This document shows, one piece after another, positions 55,322 to 64,000 of a DNA stretch of 64,000 bases (positions are counted from its first letter, which is position 1; each line of letters begins with the position of its first letter). The notes beneath the pieces were generated by a model. That model was not told where the DNA came from and did no database searches. It was given only the letters and a program-made list of their open reading frames with translations. Source of the stretch: Vibrio chagasii (lineage in GTDB: Bacteria; Pseudomonadota; Gammaproteobacteria; Enterobacterales; Vibrionaceae); assembly GCA_041879415.1 (NCBI GenBank), contig CP090852.1, positions 1,550,001 to 1,614,000 on the forward strand, in the 5' to 3' direction. Both the position numbers and the translations under genes were made by a program.

Positions 55322-55882
55322 GTATCTAAAATCTATATTATTCAAAGCTCTATTGGCGTACGGTCTGCATGTAGATGGTTCAGTCTAGCTGCTCTATGAG
55401 CTTGTTAGTTGCGTTGTGGGCCCATTGACGACGTATGTTGATTACATCTACATGAAGCGCAGGACGCGATGTAATAAGTTGTACAGGCATCATACACTTA
55501 AAGATTCTATGGTTGGCTTTCTGTACTGTAGAGGCGCTTGGTGTATTGAGTGCTATATGATCGCGGATAGTTACCTTGATACATCTGAGACGTAAAGGCG
55601 CGTTTAGAATCGAGCTTTTTGTATGCTTTCCACAAAGCTGCCTAACACGTTTTAAACGTATTTGTATGTGCGCGTAAGTACTACCAAGCAACCTAAGCGT
55701 TCGATGGAAGGGGGAGAGGACACTGCCGTGAGATTGATGAATGACGTGATTCAGAGTATCTACGCTCTGCTAGTAGGGTACGTCTGCTTTCTAATATAGG
55801 AGTTACAGTTACCGTTTTCTACATCCACTCATCACCCTTACGTGACTGATAGACATCGAAAAGAAGCATGCTGCTAAGAACA
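55322..55882. other. Intergenic region without a supported gene
   Basis: About 560 bases after the rRNA terminator. A minus-strand open frame of about 103 codons at 55380-55691 starts with TTG and has no recognised family. I do not call it a gene, though it could be a decayed remnant. No repeats stood out. Confidence 0.5.
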
Positions 55883-55916
55883 AATAAAGCCAGTTGGTGG
55901 ATACCAACTGGCTTTT
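55882..55916 (-). terminator. Terminator of the Ig-like lipoprotein gene
   Basis: A 13-base stem (AAAGCCAGTTGGT at 55886-55898 with 55903-55915) and a minus-strand T-rich tail. Confidence 0.75.
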
Positions 55917-55942
55917 AATTACTTGCAGGCTAAGGGATGTTT

Positions 55943-57946
55943 TTAATTAATATCTGATACACAAATACTAGCGTTAGTTACCCAGTCCCCTTCTTCATAA
56001 CTTCCACCAAAAATATTCATATTTTTACTAATATGACTGCTCGCTGCTTTTCCACTATTCTTAGTCCAATATTCAAGTCCACCATTACCGACTGGCCAGC
56101 CAAAAGCGTTACTAACATCACCTATAGTCGACTGAATAGTTTGTAATTCTTCTACTGAAGCTAGCCTTTTATCCTGGCCTGCACAACTATCAAAAGAATC
56201 CTGCCATGTCCCGAGACCCCACCAAAGACCATTTTCATAATAGGGGGAATTATAGGGGGAAGTTGATTGTATCATTAACTCAGATAAGCTGTATTCAAGC
56301 TTTCCTAAGGTAAATGTTTTATTAAAGTCGATGTTAGCGAGCTTTATAATGTTACTGGTTACTTTTGTTTTATTGTCGCCGATGGCAAATATAGCCGCTG
56401 AGCTCTTGTCATGCGAAATAGCAAGTACAGTACTGCCTGATAAATAAAAAGCTTTGTCTTCTTGATCTAGCTGCCATTTGACATTATCTGTGATATCTAA
56501 CGATACAGTATTATTGGATTTATCGACAGTGTACTCTCCGATAGCCTTGTAAGTTCGACTCTTATTATATGGAATGGTATTTGTAATTGGGTAGTGAGGG
56601 TAGTTATGTATTTCTGAAATTGTAATGTTTTTTAGTTTCCCCGCAACAACGTTAAATTTTTTCGATACCTTAAAACCTTTATCATTAATTTCTGCAGTGA
56701 CGGATATGTTGTTAGACTCTTTTATTGGCACGAAACTATTATGCCCAGTCTGTTTTAGCACATTATCATCTGAGCTTAACCAGTCCACAAAGGGTGTAAT
56801 ATCAGCCGTGATTTTTTTGTTATCTTCTTTATTTATCTTATAATGACCGATTGCGGAAAGTGAAAATTCAATATTGTTAACCAAATTATCGAAATTGCCT
56901 GTTCCAGTAATTTCAATGTATTCCAATGTGGCATCAGAAATTATTATTTCTTGTGGATTACTTTCGACATCAAACATTCTTGCAGATATAGTAGCCTTGC
57001 TTTTACCTACTTCACTATCAGCCGTAAAAATATTGGCGCCCTCAGCATTATTGAATATATCTGGTTCACTTGAAACCCATTTTACATCTTTTGTGATATC
57101 AATATGCTTTACCTGGTCATCTCTTGGATCTTGATAGACGCCCACTGCAGTAAACTCTCGGCTTGTTCCGTACAAAGCGCTGCTTAATTGAGTTGTCTTC
57201 TCAGAGTTAGTGGTTGGGCTAATAATAATCTCTTTTAGCATCGCATCGCTTATTTCTAATGAAACACTATTACTTGTAAAATCATCAAAGTTAGCCGTTA
57301 AACTTGTGATCTCACCAACGTTTCCTGTAGCTTTGAAACGATTTTTTTCAGACGAGCTTTGAGAGAAAATTCTGTTATCTAGAGTCCATGAAACATAATT
57401 TGTGCCATCACGTTTTGAATTGTCACTCCACTCCACGATACAATCTAGTGTTATCGAGGTTCCATTTGGTACATAAGCTATTTGGTCATTATCGAAACCT
57501 AATGCTTGGACCCGAGGTGAAATTGTAATCGCGACAGGCTCTAATATAGAGAGTGACCAAGTGGCACTAATATTAGTTGCTTTTGCGATAATAGTTGTTT
57601 GTCCGGTTTGAAGTGTCTTTAATTGTGCTGGTTTATCAAAGCTGGCGAACTCAGGTTCACTACTGATCCACTCTACTGATGATGTGATATCACTAGTGCT
57701 ATTATCATCATAATACCCGATTGCTTTAAATGTTAATGTTGTATCTAATAAAGCCTCGTTAGAGTCTAGGATATTATTTTGAGAGACTTCTTCGATGGTG
57801 ATCTTTTCTAATCTCTTTGTATGTGAATCATCCTTGCTATCACCGCCCCCGCCACCACATGCAGTTAATGATGGAATTATAATGAATAAAATAAAAATTA
57901 ATGAAATCGACTTCTTAATATTATTTTTTATGTGCTGTGAAAACAT
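55943..57946 (-). CDS. Ig-like repeat lipoprotein with possible lectin-like C-terminus
   Basis: A 667-residue surface lipoprotein candidate. The signal ends in lipobox LTAC (Cys30) followed by five Gly. At least four bacterial Ig-like (Big_2-type) repeats of about 90-110 residues follow; each has a phrase like DITSSVEWISSEP, DITKDVKWVSSEP, DITPFVDWLSSDD or DITDNVKWQLDQE. The last 130 residues differ: WWGLGTWQDSFDSCAGQDKRLASVEELQ and a late AsiCvsd Cys recall a C-type-lectin-like or invasin-type fold (two Cys). AT-rich compared with neighbours. A role in adhesion is inference. Confidence 0.75.
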   Translation of the reverse strand: MFSQHIKNNIKKSISLIFILFIIIPSLTACGGGGGDSKDDSHTKRLEKITIEEVSQNNILDSNEALLDTTLTFKAIGYYDDNSTSDITSSVEWISSEPEFASFDKPAQLKTLQTGQTTIIAKATNISATWSLSILEPVAITISPRVQALGFDNDQIAYVPNGTSITLDCIVEWSDNSKRDGTNYVSWTLDNRIFSQSSSEKNRFKATGNVGEITSLTANFDDFTSNSVSLEISDAMLKEIIISPTTNSEKTTQLSSALYGTSREFTAVGVYQDPRDDQVKHIDITKDVKWVSSEPDIFNNAEGANIFTADSEVGKSKATISARMFDVESNPQEIIISDATLEYIEITGTGNFDNLVNNIEFSLSAIGHYKINKEDNKKITADITPFVDWLSSDDNVLKQTGHNSFVPIKESNNISVTAEINDKGFKVSKKFNVVAGKLKNITISEIHNYPHYPITNTIPYNKSRTYKAIGEYTVDKSNNTVSLDITDNVKWQLDQEDKAFYLSGSTVLAISHDKSSAAIFAIGDNKTKVTSNIIKLANIDFNKTFTLGKLEYSLSELMIQSTSPYNSPYYENGLWWGLGTWQDSFDSCAGQDKRLASVEELQTIQSTIGDVSNAFGWPVGNGGLEYWTKNSGKAASSHISKNMNIFGGSYEEGDWVTNASICVSDIN

Positions 57947-58217
57947 ATGAAAAATGACACCTCATTGATAAATTAGAGGTGTAAATTATATAGCGCTCAA
58001 ATTTTGACAAGTAACAAGATAGAGACAATAAATAGCAAGAAGAGGACATATTTCGTATCAATGTGAATTATTGTTAATGGAGCTAAGAGGGGGATTTGGT
58101 TACATCGTAGGGGAAACATAATTTTCATTGATACCTTGTCGCCAAGAACAATTTGTATTTGTTATGAAAAATTGAGCAGTATCGTTCGCGATAAGGGGAA
58201 GCTTTAGGCTTAAGATA
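57947..58217. other. Intergenic region with no recognised feature
   Basis: AT-rich stretch upstream of the lipoprotein gene. It holds that gene's promoter region; I see no gene in it. Confidence 0.5.
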
Positions 58218-58247
58218 TTAAAAAGCAGAGCATTTAGGCTCTGCTTT
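58218..58247 (-). terminator. Terminator of the thiol/cystine operon
   Basis: A ten-base stem (AAAGCAGAGC at 58222-58231 with its complement at 58238-58247), six-base loop, and a minus-strand T-run. Confidence 0.8.
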
Positions 58248-58279
58248 AGTATTCTTGAATGTAGTTAATTAGACATGGC

Positions 58280-59602
58280 TTATTTTGCCACGTTACCCGC
58301 CACGTTTAATGCATCCCAAGTACGTGCGAACGGTGGTGCGTAGCAGAAGTCCATGTAACCTAGTTGCTGTGTAGTCATCTTCGCAGTGATGGCAACAGCG
58401 AGTGCATTGATTCGTCCTACTGCGCCCTTCTTGCCAACGATTTCGCCACCAAGCAGCACATTAGTTTCTGGGTGGTAAACCAGCTTCACTTTAATGTCTT
58501 CTTGGCCTGGGTAGTAGTCGGTTTGGTTCTTATCTGAAATGGTTGAAACCTTCACTTCCAAACCGTGTTCTTTAGCTAGAAGTTCCGATACGCCAGTGCA
58601 TGCAAGTTCGTAGTCCAGCACTTTCAAGCAAGACGAGCCCAAGAAACCACTCATGTAAGTGTCTTTGCCTGCAAGTTTGTCAGCCATCATGCGCGCTTGC
58701 TTGTTGGCAGTGGTTGCCAGTGGGACATACACTGATTTGCCTAGCGCCATGTGGTGAACCACGGCACAGTCGCCAACAGCGTAAATGTGCGCATCTTCTG
58801 TTGCGCCAAACTCATCGACTAGTAGTGCGCCGTTCGCTGCTTTTGGTAACTCGAATGCTTCTGTGTTTGGTTTGAAACCAAGTGACATGATCACAACGTC
58901 TGCTTCAACATTGCCGTTGTCGGTTTCTACAATGTAACCGCCTTGCTCTGCATTACGAATTGCAGACACGCTGCACCCTGTTTTCAGGTCTGCACCTGAT
59001 TCTCTAATTGCCCCTTCAACTACTTCAATGATCTCTGGACTGAACTGGCGGCTCATGATGTGCTGTTCACGTTCGATGATGGTTACGTGCTTGTCGAGGC
59101 CATGTGCTGCGTCGAATACTTCTAGACCTATAAAACCAGCGCCAATTACGCACACTCGTTGTTTGTCACTGTCTTTCAAAGCTTCCTTAACTGCTAAGCC
59201 ATCTTCCATGCTTGTCAGTGTATATACGTGTTCTGAGTTGTATTCACCGAGCGAAGGAACGATTGGACGCGCGCCTGTAGCAATCACCACCATATCGTAA
59301 TCGATGATACTCTCTTCGCCTTTATGACGGACTTTAATCTGCTTTTCAACGCGGTCTAGTGCGACCATTTCTGTTTCAATACGAACGTCTAAGCCAGATC
59401 TAATCGCTTGTTCTGGTGTACGAGAAATCATGCGTTCTGTGTCGTCAAACATGCCACCCGCAAAGTAGGGTAAACCACATGCGCCAAATGAGATGTAACT
59501 GCGTTTATCGAGAACAATGACTTCGTCTGACGGTTGATTACGTTTGTACTTAGCTGCGAAACTCATACCAGCGGCGCTACCGCCTATAACAACAACTTTC
59601 AT
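58280..59602 (-). CDS. CoA-disulfide reductase-like flavoprotein
   Basis: A 440-residue FAD/NAD(P)H oxidoreductase of the single-cysteine (CDR/Nox/Npx) class. FAD motif VIGGSAAGMS at 5-14, redox-active Cys42 in GACGLPYF (one Cys, not a CxxxxC pair), NAD motif VIGAGFIGLE near 152-161, FAD motif YAVGDCA near 272-278, and a C-terminal dimerisation domain. It would reduce CoA disulfides or mixed thiol disulfides in the cytoplasm. It follows a cystine transporter gene by 76 bases, with a hairpin between. Confidence 0.85.
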   Translation of the reverse strand: MKVVVIGGSAAGMSFAAKYKRNQPSDEVIVLDKRSYISFGACGLPYFAGGMFDDTERMISRTPEQAIRSGLDVRIETEMVALDRVEKQIKVRHKGEESIIDYDMVVIATGARPIVPSLGEYNSEHVYTLTSMEDGLAVKEALKDSDKQRVCVIGAGFIGLEVFDAAHGLDKHVTIIEREQHIMSRQFSPEIIEVVEGAIRESGADLKTGCSVSAIRNAEQGGYIVETDNGNVEADVVIMSLGFKPNTEAFELPKAANGALLVDEFGATEDAHIYAVGDCAVVHHMALGKSVYVPLATTANKQARMMADKLAGKDTYMSGFLGSSCLKVLDYELACTGVSELLAKEHGLEVKVSTISDKNQTDYYPGQEDIKVKLVYHPETNVLLGGEIVGKKGAVGRINALAVAITAKMTTQQLGYMDFCYAPPFARTWDALNVAGNVAK

Positions 59603-59639
59603 ATTTATTACCTAAATAACCTGAACTCAGGAAAAACAG

Positions 59640-59663
59640 AAGAGCACCCATGGGAGTGCTCTT
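59640..59663 (-). other. Intergenic hairpin in the cystine operon
   Basis: An eight-base stem (AAGAGCAC with its complement) between the transporter and flavoprotein genes. The T-run on the minus strand comes a few bases late (CTGTTTTT), so partial termination is possible. Confidence 0.5.
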
Positions 59664-59678
59664 AATTAAACGCGGGGA

Positions 59679-61085
59679 TTATACTGCTGCTTCTTTTGAA
59701 ACTGTTGCAGCTACATCAGCATCGTATTGTTCTGTGTTCAGTGAGCCGTTTTTCTTAGCTGTTAGAACACCAGACAACATAGAGCCTGAGATGTTTAGCG
59801 CGGTACGCGCCATGTCAATCAGAGCTTCAATAGACACTAGAATTGCTACTACTGTGATATCTAGACCCATAATGGTTAGTACTGCTACTGCTGCAAACGT
59901 TGCACCGCCACCAACACCTGCGATACCGAATGAAGCAATCGCGATAACAGCAATCAGTTGTAGGATGAAGCCTAGGTCAACTGGCATACCCATTACTTGA
60001 GCCGCCATGATAGCTAGCATTGCTGGATAGATACCCGCACAACCGTTCTGACCGATACTGGTACCAAATGTTGCTGACATATTTGCCGTTTCTTCATCTA
60101 CGCCTAGGCGTTGAGTTTGTGTTTCAACGTTTAGTGGGATTGCCGCCATGCTTGAGCGAGAACCAAAGCCGAATACTAGCACTGGCCAGATTTTCTTCAT
60201 GAACTTGGCTGGAGAAAGGCCGAACATCGATACCATCACGAAGTGGATGCCGAACATCACGCCGATTGCCACGTAGCTTGCTAGCAAGAAACGGCCCATT
60301 TCAGCGAGTGCGAATAGGTCGTTGGTCATCATGAAGGTTGTCATCAGAGCGAATACACCATAAGGCGTTAGCTTCAAGATTTCACGTACCATTGACAGTA
60401 CAACTTCTTTTGCAGAGTTGATGAAATCAACGAAGTTTTGCACTTTCTCAGGCTTACGGTTTTTCACTTGTAGGATGCAGTAGCCAAGGAACATACCGAA
60501 CAATACTGTCGATAGTGTCGAGGTACGCTGAGAGCCTGTTAGCATGTCAAAGATGTTGGTTGGGATGATAGATAGCGCCATACCAGACAGACCGCTACTC
60601 GCCATTGCATCTTGTGTTGCTACCAATGAATCGCCGCGTGCTTCAATTGCACTGTTGGTGCCGATTGTGCTCACTAGCGCATTTGCATCGATACCAAATA
60701 GGTAAATACTCGCGATACCAACGGCTGCTGAGATTGCACAAGTGAAAAGTAGAATACCGATGATTTTTGGTGCGATACGAGACAGTGCACCACCACCTTC
60801 AACGTTCATGATCGAAGAGATCATAGCCACGAATACGAGCGGGATAACGATCATTTGTAGAAGTTTGATATAGCCTTTACCGAACACTGAAATTAGTTCA
60901 GCAAAGCCAGATGTCGCGACGTTGCCGACACCAAAAACCAGTTGAATTGCACCACCGAACAACAAGCCGGCAGCGAGCGCACTGAGTACGCGGAAGTTAA
61001 AACTTTTCTTTTGCTTTTTGAAGTTCGACAACAGTGCGTAGAACCCAAAGAACAGTATGCTTAATCCAATAAATGAAACGCTCAT
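59679..61085 (-). CDS. tcyP: TcyP-type L-cystine:cation symporter (DAACS family)
   Basis: A 468-residue inner-membrane symporter with about ten hydrophobic segments. FGSRSSMAAIPLNVE near 313-327 is the serine-rich re-entrant loop, and the later SATFGTSIGQNGCAGIYPAMLA and GVGGGATFAAVAVLTIMGLD segments identify the YdjN/TcyP cystine group of the dicarboxylate/amino-acid:cation family. It imports L-cystine. It lies 37 bases after ridA. With CoA-disulfide reductase downstream the operon handles cystine uptake and thiol redox. Confidence 0.88.
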   Translation of the reverse strand: MSVSFIGLSILFFGFYALLSNFKKQKKSFNFRVLSALAAGLLFGGAIQLVFGVGNVATSGFAELISVFGKGYIKLLQMIVIPLVFVAMISSIMNVEGGGALSRIAPKIIGILLFTCAISAAVGIASIYLFGIDANALVSTIGTNSAIEARGDSLVATQDAMASSGLSGMALSIIPTNIFDMLTGSQRTSTLSTVLFGMFLGYCILQVKNRKPEKVQNFVDFINSAKEVVLSMVREILKLTPYGVFALMTTFMMTNDLFALAEMGRFLLASYVAIGVMFGIHFVMVSMFGLSPAKFMKKIWPVLVFGFGSRSSMAAIPLNVETQTQRLGVDEETANMSATFGTSIGQNGCAGIYPAMLAIMAAQVMGMPVDLGFILQLIAVIAIASFGIAGVGGGATFAAVAVLTIMGLDITVVAILVSIEALIDMARTALNISGSMLSGVLTAKKNGSLNTEQYDADVAATVSKEAAV

Positions 61086-61122
61086 GAGAATCTCCTATGA
61101 TACCCATTAATACCTAAGTCGG

Positions 61123-61506
61123 TTATTTTTTGTATGCGATGGCTTCAACTTCAACCAATGCGTCTTTTGGTAGTCTTGCTGCTTCTACACAAGAACGAGC
61201 AGGTGCGTTCTCCGTGCCAAATATTTCGGTGTACACTTCGTTAAACGCAACGAAGTTCTCCATGTCTGACAGGAAGCAAGTTGTCTTCAATACAGTGTCT
61301 AGCCCAGCTCCGCTCGCTTCTAAAACGGCCTTCAAATTTTCGAGAGATTGGCAAGCTTGCTCTTTAATACCGCCCTCAACAAACTGCATGGTTTCTGGAA
61401 CAAGAGGTAATTGACCTGAGGTATAAACCATTTCGCCGTAAGACGTACCTTGTGAGTACGGTCCGATAGCTGCTGGTGCTTGTTCAGTGGCAATGATCTG
61501 TTTCAC
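61123..61506 (-). CDS. ridA: RidA family reactive intermediate deaminase
   Basis: A 127-residue YjgF/RidA protein that hydrolyses enamine/imine intermediates made by PLP enzymes such as cysteine desulfhydrase or serine/threonine dehydratase. Key residues are present: AIGPYSQG near 17-24 and ARSCVEAARLPKDALVEVEAIA near 103-124 with the carboxylate-binding Arg. Between the regulator and the cystine transporter it probably protects against 2-aminoacrylate formed from cysteine (inference). AGGAGTTA before the ATG supports the start. Confidence 0.92.
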   Translation of the reverse strand: MKQIIATEQAPAAIGPYSQGTSYGEMVYTSGQLPLVPETMQFVEGGIKEQACQSLENLKAVLEASGAGLDTVLKTTCFLSDMENFVAFNEVYTEIFGTENAPARSCVEAARLPKDALVEVEAIAYKK

Positions 61507-61530
61507 GATGTAACTCCTAAATTATTGGTT

Positions 61531-62196
61531 TTATTCTGATTTAAATTCACGGATAAACTTGTAAACCGCCTGACGGCTGATCCCAAGTTGTTCTGATACT
61601 TGTGTCGTCGTCTCTTTTAGCTCAAATACGCCGTTATCAAACAAACAACGAATGATGGCTTTGTTGCGACTTTTGCAGGAAATCGTTTCGTCTTGTTCTA
61701 CTTCTTTTATTGCAGCAGTCAGTGCTTGTTGAATCACATCGTTTGCACTTTTGCTGAAAGTCTCACTGACTAGTGTTTGAGACACGTTGCACGTTGGCAT
61801 TAACGTTTTAACGATTTCTGGGAATGGGAAGGATAAGTTCATGTTGATACACAGCATGCCAATCGGCTTTTTCTGTGGGCCTGCTAGCACACAGGTGGTC
61901 GATTTTAGTAGGGAACCATCTGCTGCATTAGTGAAGTAGCTCTTTGGAGAAACTTCGCCAGTTTTCTCGAATGTGCTCCACATACGTAAACCGAGATCTG
62001 TGATTGGAGAGCCAATTTCACGACCTGTGTGATGACCATTGACGATTTTCACGACCGAGTTTTCTAAGCTTTCAAATGAATGAATGACTACTTCGCAATA
62101 GGGGCCAATTAAATCAGCGAGTGTGTCTGCTAAGCGAAAGTAGTTGCTTAAACATTCTCTATCTTCGTCGGTGAATCTAACTTGTTTTACATTCAT
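61531..62196 (-). CDS. YheO/DauR-like PAS-HTH transcriptional regulator
   Basis: A 221-residue regulator with an N-terminal YheO-type PAS domain (IGPYCEVVIHSF, REIGSPITDLGLRM, KSTTCVLAGPQKKPIGMLCINMN) and a C-terminal HTH (VSEQLGISRQAVYKFIREF at about 199-217). DauR, the D-arginine repressor, is in this group. It heads the operon with ridA, the cystine transporter and CoA-disulfide reductase, so cysteine or cystine is the likely signal. Confidence 0.85.
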   Translation of the reverse strand: MNVKQVRFTDEDRECLSNYFRLADTLADLIGPYCEVVIHSFESLENSVVKIVNGHHTGREIGSPITDLGLRMWSTFEKTGEVSPKSYFTNAADGSLLKSTTCVLAGPQKKPIGMLCINMNLSFPFPEIVKTLMPTCNVSQTLVSETFSKSANDVIQQALTAAIKEVEQDETISCKSRNKAIIRCLFDNGVFELKETTTQVSEQLGISRQAVYKFIREFKSE

Positions 62197-62479
62197 AGTT
62201 TCGGTTTACATTTTTGAACTCGATGACTGGAATCTACTCCTTTGGTGGTATTTGAACAAGATGCAGTAAACTTCTGTAAACCGATAAAAAGCGTCTAAAA
62301 CACCAACAAATAACGGAAATTTAACCTAAATTAAGAGTGAAATTTGAACAGGATCACCAAACCATCTTCAATATGGTTTAATTTCTTAAACTTCATCAAA
62401 GTTTAAATATTTAAAACCAAAGATTGCATTTTTGAACACTTTAATGATCTAGAACAAATCCACGATTGAGGTGAAACGG
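62197..62479. other. Intergenic region upstream of an orphan terminator
   Basis: AT-rich, gene-free stretch between the YheO-type gene and the terminator at 62480. It contains the minus-strand promoter and possibly an unannotated plus-strand small RNA. Confidence 0.4.
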
Positions 62480-62504
62480 GCATCCCATAATGGGATGCTT
62501 TTTT
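62480..62504 (+). terminator. Orphan plus-strand Rho-independent terminator
   Basis: An eight-base perfect stem (GCATCCCA / TGGGATGC) with a three-base loop and six T, but no plus-strand gene upstream for more than 20 kb except RNA genes. It suggests a short transcript, possibly a small RNA, ending here. Confidence 0.7.
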
Positions 62505-62792
62505 ATATGCGAACTTATTAGTTATTGGACATGTTTATTGATTGATCTGAGAGTTAAAAGGTGTCGCTGTGTCTATCGAACTTTTTATTGTCAAATTACT
62601 GTGAATTACGTCTGTATATAAGTTGATATCCCTCTGCTAATTCCTTTAGTTTTTATCATTTAAAACAGCAGGTTAAGCTTGTCTAGACAAGTTGGCTAAC
62701 CCGTTGAAATATTTCATTTCTGCAAATAAACCGACACGTAAATTTAATATTCAGACGTCAAAGTGGCCTTAAATCAAACAGGGACATTGACG

Positions 62793-63605
62793 ATGAATAA
62801 CATCATTGAAGTTAACAAGGTCAACAAAACATTCGGTTCGAATAAAGCACTGAATAGCATCAATTTGACGATTACCAGCCGCAAGATGACGGCGTTACTT
62901 GGCCCATCGGGTTCCGGTAAATCTACGTTGTTGCGTCATTTAAGTGGACTAGTTATTGGCGATAAAGGTAACGACTCAAACATTCGAGTTTTAGGCAAGA
63001 CTGTTCAATCCAATGGTAAGCCTGATGCCAAAGTTCGTGAGCGACGTGCGAAAGCGGGCTACATCTTCCAACAATTCAATTTAGTAAACCGTTTATCGGT
63101 GATGACCAATGTACTGATTGGTGCACTGAGTTCGACTCCTAAGTGGAGAACGCTAACTGGCATGTTCACGGTTGAACAGCAGCAACAAGCATTAGAAGCA
63201 TTGCGTCGAGTCGGTATGGAAGATTTCGCGGGCCAACGTGTTGGCAATCTATCTGGTGGCCAACAGCAGCGTGTTGCGATTGCTAGAGCATTGATGCAAA
63301 AGGCTGAAATCATTTTTGCTGATGAACCCATCGCTTCGCTTGACCCAGAATCTGCGCGCATCGTGATGGAACTGCTGACCGACATTAATGAAAAAGAAGG
63401 CATTCCTGTCATCGTCACACTTCACCAAGTGGACCATGCCCTTAAGTACTGCGAAAACATCATCGCTCTTAAAGATGGCCAAGTGTTCTATGAAGGAAAG
63501 AGTGCGGAACTCACTAAGCCTCAGCTTGAAGACCTATACCGCTCTAAAAAAACGGCGAACGCACCACACATCCAATCTAACGACGTGCTTGCTGCGTCTT
63601 TTTAA
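62793..63605 (+). CDS. phnC: Phosphonate ABC transporter ATP-binding protein
   Basis: A 270-residue ABC ATPase. Walker A GPSGSGKST near residue 36-44, Q-loop FQQFN near 93, signature LSGGQQQR near 152-159, Walker B IIFADEP near 172-178, and the H-loop TLHQVDH near 208-214. The order phnC-phnD and the family match PhnC of the PhnCDE importer for phosphonates. The start at 62793 has AGGGA eight bases upstream; an earlier in-frame start at 62763 is less likely. phnD follows 16 bases after the stop. Confidence 0.9.
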   Translation: MNNIIEVNKVNKTFGSNKALNSINLTITSRKMTALLGPSGSGKSTLLRHLSGLVIGDKGNDSNIRVLGKTVQSNGKPDAKVRERRAKAGYIFQQFNLVNRLSVMTNVLIGALSSTPKWRTLTGMFTVEQQQQALEALRRVGMEDFAGQRVGNLSGGQQQRVAIARALMQKAEIIFADEPIASLDPESARIVMELLTDINEKEGIPVIVTLHQVDHALKYCENIIALKDGQVFYEGKSAELTKPQLEDLYRSKKTANAPHIQSNDVLAASF

Positions 63606-63621
63606 ATATCAGGGAATTAAG

Positions 63622-64000
63622 ATGTTTCATTCAATCAAGTCGGGAATTAAAAAAGCCTCAATGTTGGCAACGGTACTGATGACAACGTTCACTGCTAGTC
63701 ATGCTTTTGCAAACGACGCAATCAACTTCGGCATTATCGCGACCGATGCGCAACAAAACTTACGTCAGCGCTGGGAGCCTCTTTTAGATGATTTAGGCGA
63801 AGCCTTGGGTAAGCCCGTGAAGGCGTATTTCGCTCCCGATTACGCGGGAATCATCCAAGCGCAACGTTTTGGAAAAGTTGATTTTGCCTACTACGGAAAC
63901 AAAGCGGCAATGGAAGCTGTTGATCGTGCCGATGCGGAAGTTTTTGCCCGTTATATCGATGCGGATGGCTTACAGGGCTATTACAGCCTACTTATTGTTA
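63622..64000 (+). CDS. phnD: Phosphonate ABC transporter substrate-binding protein, partial
   Basis: The first 126 codons of a periplasmic binding protein; the gene runs off the window. Signal peptide 1-30 (ending SHAFA), then INFGIIATDAQQNLRQRW and YFAPDYAGIIQAQRFGKVDFAYYG, which match the start of PhnD. It binds 2-aminoethylphosphonate or a related phosphonate in the periplasm for PhnCE. AGGGAATTAAG precedes the ATG. Confidence 0.9.
   Translation, partial: MFHSIKSGIKKASMLATVLMTTFTASHAFANDAINFGIIATDAQQNLRQRWEPLLDDLGEALGKPVKAYFAPDYAGIIQAQRFGKVDFAYYGNKAAMEAVDRADAEVFARYIDADGLQGYYSLLIV

Noticed and set aside
55380..55691. A 103-codon minus-strand open frame after the rRNA operon
   Set aside because: TTG start, no clear ribosome site, no family I recognise and unusual composition. 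It may be chance or a remnant.
62603..62622. CTGTGAATTACGTCTGTATA before phnC as a PhoB box
   Set aside because: The two CTGT repeats are 13 bases apart rather than 11, and the second repeat diverges. Weak evidence only.

Overview
The window is a chromosomal segment of a marine Vibrio. The evidence is a complete Vibrio-like rRNA operon (16S-tRNAs-23S-5S-tRNA), an FMN-riboswitch ribB, OmpW with an FNR box, vibrio-type DUF3316/DUF3012/DUF3087 proteins and moderate GC. A Splendidus-clade species is my guess from overall protein character, not something proven here. The right edge cuts a phosphonate-uptake operon inside phnD.

Layout. 1-10 kb holds an EamA exporter, a small TetR regulator, a bacterial TMEM43 protein, a DUF3010 protein, two chemoreceptors around a LysR gene and a MagIII-like DNA glycosylase, and a SpoU-type RNA methyltransferase. 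10-14.2 kb holds an SGNH hydrolase and a D-glutamate catabolism locus, dgcR-dgcN-dgcA, with a perfect palindrome before dgcN. 14.2-18.4 kb holds a 51-residue DUF3012 lipoprotein, a hibernation factor and a five-gene minus-strand operon of unrecognised secreted proteins, two of which are paralogues. 18.4-24.7 kb holds a YfcC transporter with a long leader, glgC, ompW and a large choice-of-anchor-I lipoprotein. 24.7-33.5 kb is a redox/regulator patch: three SDR enzymes, an NAD(P)-binding protein and a bicupin, interleaved with LysR, HxlR and AraC regulators, a 14-G homopolymer, and a membrane-anchored unknown. 33.8-40 kb holds ribB with its riboswitch, PAP2, MmcQ/YjbR, TauE, MFS with a His-rich partner, and YitT. 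40-42.2 kb is a metal-handling locus: arsR overlapping sigZ, divergent from a Cys-rich permease, with three identical-architecture operators between them.

42.3-47.6 kb is the most unusual accessory region. A lipase-like alpha/beta hydrolase is divergent from a three-gene cassette coding a zinc-ribbon (TackOD1-like) protein with a degenerate GGDEF-like end, a processive family-2 glycosyltransferase and an HlyD-type adaptor. This has the logic of an Alg8/Alg44-like synthase-dependent polysaccharide exporter with an unusual cytoplasmic regulator. It is AT-rich compared with its surroundings.

47.6-49 kb holds an archaeal-type TrmY and a DUF3087 protein. 49.1-55.3 kb is the rRNA operon, with five spacer tRNAs (Glu-Lys-Val-Ala-Val) and a distal tRNA-Ser. 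55.9-58 kb holds an AT-rich Ig-like lipoprotein with a possible lectin-like end. 58.2-62.2 kb is a thiol/cystine operon: YheO/DauR-like regulator, RidA, TcyP-type transporter and CoA-disulfide reductase. 62.2-64 kb holds an orphan terminator (possible small RNA) and the start of phnCD.

All functional names rest on motif reading and memory of families. No searches were run.
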